Shown: piece by piece, positions 1 to 7,808 of the stretch
Layout: each line of letters starts with the position of its first letter
Position numbering within the stretch: position 1 is the first letter of the stretch
Source of the DNA: Streptomyces sp. VRA16 Mangrove soil
Lineage (GTDB): Bacteria > Actinomycetota > Actinomycetes > Streptomycetales > Streptomycetaceae
Reading direction: 5' to 3'
Assembly: GCF_017377775.1 (NCBI RefSeq)
Contig: NZ_JAFVLN010000003.1
Coordinates: forward strand, 372,001-436,000
DNA length: 64,000 nucleotides
Notes under the pieces: generated by a model
What the model was told of the DNA's origin: nothing
The model's database searches: none
What the model saw: only the letters and a program-made list of their open reading frames with translations
Translations under genes and position numbers: made by a program

Positions 1-677
1 CGCTCGGCCTGGCCAAGGGCACCGCGCACGGCATCCTGCGCACGCTGCAGGCCGAGGGCTTCGTGGAGCAGGACGCGGCATCGGGCCGTTACCAGTTGGG
101 CGCGGAGCTGCTGCGCCTGGGCAACAGCTATCTGGACGTGCACGAGCTGCGCGCCCGCGCCCTCGTGTGGACCGACGACCTGGCCCGCTCCAGCGGCGAG
201 GCCGTCTATCTCGGAGTCCTGCACCAGCAGGGTGTGTTGATCGTTCACCATGTGTTCCGGCCCGATGACAGTCGGCAGGTCCTGGAGGTGGGGGCGATGC
301 AGCCGCTGCACTCGACGGCACTGGGCAAGGTCATCACCGCGTACGACCCGGTCGCGCACAGCGAGGTCGTGGACACGGAGCGCAAGGAGTTCACCGCCAA
401 GACGGTCTGCGAGCTCGGGGAGTTCGAGGCGGTGCTCGATCTGACCCGCGCGCGCGGGTACGCCGCCGACGTCGAGGAGACATGGGAGGGCGTGGCCTCG
501 GTCGCGGCGCCGATCCACGACCGGCACCGGATGCCGGTGGGCGCGGTCGGCATCACCGGCGCCGTGGAGCGGGTCTGCAAGGCCGACGAGGAGGGGGCGC
601 TGCGCCCCGAACTCATCGCCGCCGTACGGGATTGCGCCCGTGCCGTCTCCCGCGATCTGGGCGCCAGCCGCTTCTGA
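1..677 (+). CDS. gylR: IclR-family glycerol operon regulator GylR (5' end missing)
   Basis: The reading frame is already open at the left edge, so the start codon and first part of the DNA-binding domain lie outside the window. The first visible residues (LGLAKGTAHGILRTL) are the recognition helix of an IclR winged helix. The rest is the IclR effector domain, with the family-typical stretches LHSTALGKV and GYAADVEETWEGVASVAAPI, and ends RDLGASRF. It lies directly upstream of glpF-glpK-glpD on the same strand, the arrangement of Streptomyces gylR, the glycerol/glycerol-3-phosphate-responsive repressor of the operon. A hairpin follows the stop codon, so gylR probably has its own transcript. Identity rests on family plus context. 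Confidence 0.9.
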   Translation, partial: LGLAKGTAHGILRTLQAEGFVEQDAASGRYQLGAELLRLGNSYLDVHELRARALVWTDDLARSSGEAVYLGVLHQQGVLIVHHVFRPDDSRQVLEVGAMQPLHSTALGKVITAYDPVAHSEVVDTERKEFTAKTVCELGEFEAVLDLTRARGYAADVEETWEGVASVAAPIHDRHRMPVGAVGITGAVERVCKADEEGALRPELIAAVRDCARAVSRDLGASRF

Positions 678-710
678 GCCGTCCCGCGCGCCGCCTCGCG
701 CACCCTCTCA

Positions 711-735
711 AGCCCCGTCCCCGGACGGGGCTTTG
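711..735 (+). terminator. Terminator after gylR
   Basis: A perfect 10-bp inverted repeat (agccccgtcc / ggacggggct) with a 2-nt centre lies 33 nt past the gylR stop and is followed by a short T-containing run. It separates gylR from the glpFKD transcript. Confidence 0.7.
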
Positions 736-835
736 ACGTGTCGCCGATCTTTTCCCGGCCCTTCAAGGTGCAGCCTGCACGGATCCGCGCGACGATCGAG
801 GAACACCAGCGAGGGTGCGAACACCGATAGGCGGG

Positions 836-866
836 AACGATCAATAACGATCGTGCTTTCGATAAC
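836..866 (+). promoter_or_regulatory. Putative GylR operator/promoter region of glpFKD
   Basis: The 389-bp gap between gylR and glpF holds no gene. It contains two AACGATC heptamers exactly 10 bp apart (836-842 and 846-852), a related TTCGATAAC at 858-866, and the 8-bp palindrome ACGATCGT at 847-854. One-turn spacing suits an IclR-type tetramer, and the site is about 200 bp upstream of the glpF start. Assignment to GylR is an inference from position. A TAGAGT hexamer at 950-955 could be a -10 box, but I see no convincing -35. Confidence 0.35.
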
Positions 867-1066
867 AGGACCCTTGACGAGGCAGTGAACGCGGGGCGAG
901 ACTCGCGTCCATCGGTCGGCATTGTCGAACACCTACCGGCAATACGCGTTAGAGTGTGGACAGGCCAGGCCGCAACCCGCCCCCTTACGGGGCTCGGACC
1001 ACCGGAAAGGGACCCGGGGGTTCGCTACTCGGGTATTCCCCTGGACGAAGGACAAAGGAGTCGCGG

Positions 1067-1858
1067 GTGTCCAGCCACGACATCTTCCTCGGCGAGACCA
1101 TCGGTACCGCCGTACTCATTCTGCTGGGCGGTGGCGTCTGCGCCGCCGTCACGTTCAAGCGGTCGAAGGCGTTCAACGCCGGCTGGGTCGCCATCGCGTT
1201 CGGCTGGGGCTTCGCGGTCCTGACCGGCGCCTACATGGTCGGCGGCGTCTCCGGTGCGCACCTCAACCCGGCGGTCACGATCGGCCTGGCCATCGAGGGC
1301 GGCACCAAGTGGAGCGACGTACCGCTCTACCTGGCGTCGCAGCTGCTCGGCGCCATGATCGGCGCGGTTCTCGTGTGGATCGTGTACTACGGCCAGTTCC
1401 AGGCGCACCTGACGGACCAGGCGGTCCTGGAGGCGCACGCGAACAACGGCGAGGAGGGCATGGTCGACCCGAAGGCGGCGCCCAAGGCCGGCCCGGTCCT
1501 CGGCATCTTCTCCACCGGCCCGGAGATCCGGAACGCGGTGCAGAACCTGGTCACGGAGATCATCGCCACCGTCGTGCTGGTCCTGGCGATCCTCACGCAG
1601 GGCCTCAACGACAACGGCAACGGCCTCGGCGTCCTCGGCGCCCTGATCACCTCGTTCGTCGTCGTCAGCATCGGTCTCTCGCTCGGCGGTCCGACCGGTT
1701 ACGCGATCAACCCGGTCCGTGACCTCGGCCCGCGCATCGTCCACTCGCTGCTCCCGCTGCCCAACAAGGGTGGTTCGGACTGGTCGTACGCGTGGATTCC
1801 GGTGGCAGGCCCGCTCATCGGCGGCGCGCTCGCCGGACTGATCTACAAGCTGTTCTGA
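1067..1858 (+). CDS. glpF: Glycerol uptake facilitator (MIP/aquaglyceroporin)
   Basis: Membrane channel of the MIP family for glycerol entry. About 263 aa with six hydrophobic segments. The first NPA box is in [11 protein letters not shown]; the second half carries [13 protein letters not shown], where NPV replaces NPA and the conserved Arg of the glycerol selectivity filter follows. Upstream in-frame codons exist, but the GTG at 1067 is chosen because AAAGGAG lies 6 nt before it and the protein then begins [14 protein letters not shown], a normal family N-terminus. First gene of the glpF-glpK-glpD operon (gylC of the Streptomyces gyl locus). Confidence 0.92.
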   Translation: MSSHDIFLGETIGTAVLILLGGGVCAAVTFKRSKAFNAGWVAIAFGWGFAVLTGAYMVGGVSGAHLNPAVTIGLAIEGGTKWSDVPLYLASQLLGAMIGAVLVWIVYYGQFQAHLTDQAVLEAHANNGEEGMVDPKAAPKAGPVLGIFSTGPEIRNAVQNLVTEIIATVVLVLAILTQGLNDNGNGLGVLGALITSFVVVSIGLSLGGPTGYAINPVRDLGPRIVHSLLPLPNKGGSDWSYAWIPVAGPLIGGALAGLIYKLF

Positions 1859-1905
1859 GCGACGCCACCGACACCGACCACCGCACGTTCGACGAGGAGC
1901 ACCAC

Positions 1906-3453
<1,548 letters not shown>

Positions 3454-3461
3454 GACCCCAC

Positions 3462-5075
3462 ATGAGTACCCCCACCCTGCAGACCGTGCCTGCCCTCGGA
3501 ACGCACCCGGTCGCCGGCTCCAACCCGAGCCGCGCCGAGACCCGCGAGCAGCTTTCCAAGGCGACGTACGACCTCCTGGTCATCGGCGGCGGCATCCTGG
3601 GCATCTCCACTGCCTGGCACGCCGCGCAGTCCGGTCTCAGGGTGGCCCTGGTCGACGCCGGCGACTTCGCCGGGGCGACCTCCTCCGCGTCATCGAAGCT
3701 GCTCCACGGCGGTCTGCGCTACCTGCAGACCGGCGCGGTGAAGCTGGTCGCGGAGAACCACTTCGAGCGGCGTGCGGTGTCGCGCACCGTGGCACCGCAC
3801 CTCGCCAACCCGCTCACCTTCTACCTCCCCGTGTACAAGGGCGGCCCGCACGGCGCGGCCAAGCTGGGCGCGGGAGTCTTCGCGTACAGCGCGCTGTCGG
3901 CGTTCGGCGACGGCGTCGGCCACCTGCTCTCCCCCGCCAAGGCGCAGCAGGACGTGCCGGAGCTGCGCACGGAGAACCTGAAGGCCGTGGCCGTGTACGG
4001 CGACGACCAGATGAACGACGCGCGGATGGCGCTGATGACCGTACGCGCGGCGGTCGACGCCGGTGCCGTGGTCCTCAACCACGCCGAGGTCACCGGCCTG
4101 CGCTTCACCCGCGGCCGGGTCACGGGCGCCGAGCTCAAGGACCGCACGAGCGGCGACGAGTTCGGGGTCAGCGCCCGCCTGGTGCTGAACGCGACCGGCC
4201 CGTGGGTCGACCACCTGCGGAAGATGGAGGACCCGAACGCGGCCCCCTCCATCCGTCTGTCCAAGGGCGCGCACCTGGTCCTGAAGCGGACGTCGCAGTG
4301 GAAGGCCGCGCTGGCCACGCCCATCGACAAGTACCGCATCACCTTCGCCCTCCCCTGGGAGGACATGCTGCTGCTCGGTACGACCGACGAGGAGTACGAG
4401 GGCGACCCGCGCGACGTGTCGGTCACCGAGAAGGACATCGACCAGATCCTGGACGAGGCCGCCTTCTCCGTCCGTGACCAGCAGCTGAAGCGGGATCTGA
4501 TCACGTACTCGTTCGCGGGTCTGCGCGTGCTGCCAGGCGGCCCGGGCGACACCTCCAAGGCCAAGCGCGAGACGGTCGTCACCGAGGGCACGGGCGGCAT
4601 GCTGTCCGTCGCGGGCGGCAAGTGGACCACCTTCCGCCACATCGGCCGTACGGTCATGAAGAAGCTGGAGTCGCTGCCGGGCCACCCGCTCGGGGACGAC
4701 TTCGAGCCGATCAACGAGCTGCCGAAGCGGATGCCGCTGCCCGGCGTCGCCAACCCGCGGGCCGTCGCGCACCGCCTCCTGGTCGACAACCCGGCGCCCG
4801 GCCCTCGCATGGCCGCCGACACGGCCAAGCACCTGGCGACGCACTACGGCTCGCTGGCCTTCGACATCGCGCGCCTGGCGAACGAGAACCCGGAGCTGGC
4901 CGAGCGCGTCCACCCGGACGCCCCGGAGATCTGGGCGCAGGTCGCCTACGCCCGGGACCACGAGTGGGCCGAGACGGCGGACGACGTGCTGCGCCGCCGC
5001 ACGACCCTGACGATCCGGGGTCTGGCCACGGACGAGATCCGCGGCAAGGTGGAGGACCTGCTGGGCAAGAAGTAG
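3462..5075 (+). CDS. glpD: FAD-dependent glycerol-3-phosphate dehydrogenase
   Basis: 537-aa flavoprotein that oxidises sn-glycerol-3-phosphate to dihydroxyacetone phosphate and passes electrons to the membrane quinone pool. The FAD dinucleotide fold VIGGGILGISTAWHA lies near residue 43, followed by the family signature SSASSKLLHGGLRYL. The C-terminal DAO_C domain (LRRRTTLTIRGL) is complete. Starts at ATG 3462, 8 nt after the glpK stop, last gene of the glycerol operon (gylB equivalent). A strong hairpin follows. Confidence 0.95.
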   Translation: MSTPTLQTVPALGTHPVAGSNPSRAETREQLSKATYDLLVIGGGILGISTAWHAAQSGLRVALVDAGDFAGATSSASSKLLHGGLRYLQTGAVKLVAENHFERRAVSRTVAPHLANPLTFYLPVYKGGPHGAAKLGAGVFAYSALSAFGDGVGHLLSPAKAQQDVPELRTENLKAVAVYGDDQMNDARMALMTVRAAVDAGAVVLNHAEVTGLRFTRGRVTGAELKDRTSGDEFGVSARLVLNATGPWVDHLRKMEDPNAAPSIRLSKGAHLVLKRTSQWKAALATPIDKYRITFALPWEDMLLLGTTDEEYEGDPRDVSVTEKDIDQILDEAAFSVRDQQLKRDLITYSFAGLRVLPGGPGDTSKAKRETVVTEGTGGMLSVAGGKWTTFRHIGRTVMKKLESLPGHPLGDDFEPINELPKRMPLPGVANPRAVAHRLLVDNPAPGPRMAADTAKHLATHYGSLAFDIARLANENPELAERVHPDAPEIWAQVAYARDHEWAETADDVLRRRTTLTIRGLATDEIRGKVEDLLGKK

Positions 5076-5094
5076 GCCCGCACGCAAGGAACTT

Positions 5095-5127
5095 GAGGGG
5101 CGGCTCCCACGGGGGGAGTCGCCCCTC
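5095..5127 (+). terminator. Terminator of the glycerol operon
   Basis: Inverted repeat of 14 bp per arm (gaggggcggctccc / gggagtcgcccctc, one G-U pair) with a short loop, 20 nt after the glpD stop. Confidence 0.75.
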
Positions 5128-5132
5128 GGGCA

Positions 5133-5244
5133 TGTCAGGACGGGCATGTCAGGACGGGCTTGCCAGAGCGGGCTAGTCAGAACGAGCTTGTCAGGACGGG
5201 CTTGTCAGGACGGGCTTGTCAGGACGGGCTTGTCAGGACGGGCT
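5133..5244 (+). repeat. Tandem array of eight 14-bp units
   Basis: Eight contiguous 14-bp units run without a gap. Units 1, 2 and 5-8 are tgtcaggacgggct (the first ends in a); units 3 and 4 have diverged. The array starts just past the glpD terminator. It fills much of the 319-bp gap between glpD and the next gene; no ORF with recognisable content lies there. The unit length is not a multiple of 3. Confidence 0.9.
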
Positions 5245-5394
5245 GCCATACCGCGTACACACGTCCGCAATGTCCGGGAGTGAGCCTTGAGGCATGGCTT
5301 CCTCTCCGTTTCCCCTCGGTGTCGCGCCGGCCGGTGAACCCGGTCCGGCTCCGGACGTGCGGCACGCCGCCCTGTTCACGAGGGAGGCCGCCGC

Positions 5395-6453
5395 GTGAAG
5401 TTCCAGGTGCTCTCCCTCATCGGACACGCCCCGCACCCGCTGACCGGTGAACTGCCCACCGCCGCCGAGCGGTTGGCGCAGGTCGTCGAGGTCGGGGTGG
5501 CCGCGGAGCGGCTCGGGTACGACGCGTACGCGGTCGGCGAGCGGCACGCGGGGCCCTTCCTGTCGTCGAGCCCGACCGTGGTGCTCGGCGCGCTCGCGGC
5601 GCGCACGACCCGTATCAAGCTGCTGACCGGGGTCACGGTCGTGGCGATCCTGGACCCGGTGCGGGTCGCGGAGGACTACGCGACGCTCGACCAACTGTCA
5701 CACGGCCGCGTCGAGTTGGTCGTGGGCAAGGGCGCCGAGGCGGGCCACTTCAGTCTCTTCGGCCTCGACGAGGCGCGGCGGTGGGATCTGCAGAAGGAGA
5801 AGTACGAGCTGCTGCGACGGCTGTGGACGGAGGAAGGCGTCGACTGGGAAGGGGAGTTCAGGCCCGCCCTGAAAGGAGTGACGACGGTGCCGCGGCCGTA
5901 TGCGGGACTCCCCCGCGTCTGGCACGGCTCGGCGACCTCCCTCAACTCCCCCGAGCTCGCCGCCCGTTACGGCGATCCGCTGTTCACGGCCAACGCGATC
6001 CAGCCGCGGGCCGCGTACGCGCGGCTGATCGACCACTACCGGGAGCGGTTCGCCGCGTACGGGCACGACCCGGCGCGGGCGCGGGTGGCGGCAGGCTCGG
6101 GCGGGCTGCTGATCGCCGACACCCACGAGCAGGCGGTGGCCCGCTACCGGGAGCTGTACGAGGCGAAGGTCGCGCAGAGCTTCAGACCGCACCTGGAGGG
6201 GCGGGCCGGGTACAACACGCCGTTCCGGACGATCGAGGACGCCATCGCTGACGGGCCGCAGCTGATCGGGTCGCCGCAGCAGATCATCGACAAGATCCTC
6301 GGGTACCACGCGCTGTACGGGCACGATCTGCAGTCGATCACGGTCGACGCGTTCGGGCAGGGCACGAGCGAGCAGGCCGAGACCTTGCAGCGGTTCGCCG
6401 AGGAGATCGCGCCGGTGGTGCGGGCGGCGGCGCCGAGCACGCTGTGGGAGTGA
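5395..6453 (+). CDS. LLM-class flavin-dependent oxidoreductase (luciferase-like)
   Basis: 352-aa bacterial-luciferase-like monooxygenase of the TIM-barrel flavin family. Features are VGERHAGPFLSSSPTVVLGALAART near the N-terminus, the flavin-binding strand LDQLSHGRVELVVGKG around residue 105, and LPRVWHGSATS. GTG start at 5395 with AGGGAGG 7 nt upstream. Substrate unknown; FMN rather than F420 use is a guess from overall similarity to FMN-dependent luciferase-like proteins. Its last 14 codons and stop lie inside the first unit of a 48-bp tandem repeat. It is the first gene after the glycerol operon and begins the accessory stretch. Confidence 0.85.
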   Translation: MKFQVLSLIGHAPHPLTGELPTAAERLAQVVEVGVAAERLGYDAYAVGERHAGPFLSSSPTVVLGALAARTTRIKLLTGVTVVAILDPVRVAEDYATLDQLSHGRVELVVGKGAEAGHFSLFGLDEARRWDLQKEKYELLRRLWTEEGVDWEGEFRPALKGVTTVPRPYAGLPRVWHGSATSLNSPELAARYGDPLFTANAIQPRAAYARLIDHYRERFAAYGHDPARARVAAGSGGLLIADTHEQAVARYRELYEAKVAQSFRPHLEGRAGYNTPFRTIEDAIADGPQLIGSPQQIIDKILGYHALYGHDLQSITVDAFGQGTSEQAETLQRFAEEIAPVVRAAAPSTLWE

Positions 6454-6549
6454 GCGGCGCCGGAGGTGCAGGCGGCGGCGAGCACGCTGTGGGAGTGAGC
6501 GGCGCCGGTGGTGCGGGCGGCGGCGCCGAGCACGCCGCGGCAGTGGGCG
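6409..6549 (+). repeat. Three tandem 45-48 bp repeats spanning the stop codon of the luciferase-like gene
   Basis: Unit 1 (6409-6456) encodes the last residues of the oxidoreductase (PVVRAAAPSTLWE) plus its TGA. Unit 2 (6457-6501, 45 bp) and unit 3 (6502-6549, 48 bp) repeat the same bases downstream, including the former stop-codon context gggagtgagcg in unit 2. Two 3'-end duplications therefore lie between this gene and the convergent MarR gene. Confidence 0.9.
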
Positions 6550-6559
6550 CGGCGCCCGC

Positions 6560-7090
6560 TCAGCCCTCCTCTTCGGACTCCGAATCGACGATCGAGCGCT
6601 CCAACTTGCCGAGCAGACGGGCGAGTTGGCGGCGCTCGGACGGGGAGAGCCCGGCGAGCATCCGGCTCTCGTTGTCCAGGTGCTCGGCGAAGACCTCGTC
6701 GACCTTGGCGAGGCCCTCGTCGGTGAGCCGCGAGTAGACGACGCGCCGGTCGTCGGCGTCGCGCTCGCGCACGATGAGGCCGTCCTTCTCCAGGCGGTCC
6801 ATGCGCAGCGTGACACCGGCCGAGGAGACGAGTCCGGAGTCGGCGAGCTGGCCCGCGGTGAGCCGGTAGGGCTTGCCCGAGCGGCGCAGCGCGGTCAGCA
6901 CGTCGAACCCGGCGACGGACAGGCCGTGGTGCTCTATCGAAGCGTTCAGCTTCGCGTTGTACCGCAGGAACGAGCGGTGCAGCCGGGCCAGCACCTCCAG
7001 CGGGGAGGTGTCGAGCTCGGGGCGCTCGCGTGCCCAGTCCGCCACGATCTGTGCCACGGCGTCCTGCCGCGTCGCCTTCCGCTCGGCCAT
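6560..7090 (-). CDS. MarR-family transcriptional regulator
   Basis: 176-aa winged-helix repressor. The MarR DNA-binding core is visible: LTAGQLADSGLVSSAGVTLR (recognition helix), MDRLEKDGLIVRERDADDRR (wing) and VVYSRLTDEGLAKVDEV. The ATG at 7090 (MAERKATRQ) is chosen over an in-frame codon 22 residues upstream because a purine-rich GAGGGGACGGGG precedes it and the extra residues are Arg/Pro junk. It stands 92 bp downstream of coxG on the same strand and may belong to that transcript or regulate it. Confidence 0.85.
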   Translation of the reverse strand: MAERKATRQDAVAQIVADWARERPELDTSPLEVLARLHRSFLRYNAKLNASIEHHGLSVAGFDVLTALRRSGKPYRLTAGQLADSGLVSSAGVTLRMDRLEKDGLIVRERDADDRRVVYSRLTDEGLAKVDEVFAEHLDNESRMLAGLSPSERRQLARLLGKLERSIVDSESEEEG

Positions 7091-7182
7091 CCCCGTCCCC
7101 TCGCGTGCTCTCGGGTGGGCGCATGGTCGTACGCCCCTGAAAATTCTACCCCTCAAGCGATCACGCCCCGCCGGGCGGGCGG

Positions 7183-7785
7183 TCAGCGGCCGCGCCGGCC
7201 CAGGACCCTGATCAGCACGACCGCGGCCAGCAGGGCGGCGGCCGGGACGGCGGCCTTGCGCAGCAGGACCGGGAGGGCGGCGGCGCCGAGGTCGACGGCC
7301 TCCGGCTCGGCGGCCGTCCCCGGGGCGGGCACGGCCCCGGTCCGCGGAGCGCTGAGCAACTCCTGGAGCCGGTCGGCGAATTGGCCCACGATACGGTCGC
7401 CGACCTCGGTCATGATGCCGCGGCCGAACTGGGCGGGGCGGCCGGTGATGTCGAGGTCGGTGCGGACCCGCACCCGGGTGCCGGCCGGGTCCTCGACGAG
7501 TTCGGCGGTGACGCGGGCGGACGCGGTGCCCGCGCCGCGGGTCTCGCTGCCGCTGAGGTCGAGGCTCAGGGTGCGGGCCTGCTCGTCGCGGGCGACGGTG
7601 CCCTCGCCGCGGTAACTCATCTGCACCGCGCCGACCTTGACCTTCACCCGGCCGGTGAAGGTGTCGCCGTCGAGGGTGTCGAGGACCGCGCCCGGCATGC
7701 AGGGGGCGACGCGGGCCAGGTCGTGGAAGAGCTTCCAGGCGTCGTCGGGGGCGGCGGGGACGGTGAAGGTGTGGTCGAGCTGCAT
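7183..7785 (-). CDS. coxG: CoxG-like SRPBCC protein with C-terminal membrane anchor
   Basis: 200 aa. The N-terminal ~150 residues form an SRPBCC/START fold of the CO dehydrogenase subunit G family (MQLDHTFTVPAAPDDAWK, CMPGAVLDTLDGDTFTGRVKVKVG). The tail has a hydrophobic helix (AAVPAAALLAAVVLIRVLG) ending in RRGR, a membrane anchor with a basic cytoplasmic end. CoxG in Oligotropha anchors CO dehydrogenase to the membrane; here it is the last gene of a coxM-S-L-G operon, 23 bp after coxL. ATG at 7785 is the natural family start; the longer open frame upstream is a shadow of coxL. Confidence 0.85.
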   Translation of the reverse strand: MQLDHTFTVPAAPDDAWKLFHDLARVAPCMPGAVLDTLDGDTFTGRVKVKVGAVQMSYRGEGTVARDEQARTLSLDLSGSETRGAGTASARVTAELVEDPAGTRVRVRTDLDITGRPAQFGRGIMTEVGDRIVGQFADRLQELLSAPRTGAVPAPGTAAEPEAVDLGAAALPVLLRKAAVPAAALLAAVVLIRVLGRRGR

Positions 7786-7808
7786 GGTCGGGGTCTTCCT
7801 GTCGTGCG

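Noticed and set aside
5133..5244. CRISPR-like direct repeats
   Set aside because: Units are contiguous (no spacers) and only 14 bp, and no cas gene is present.
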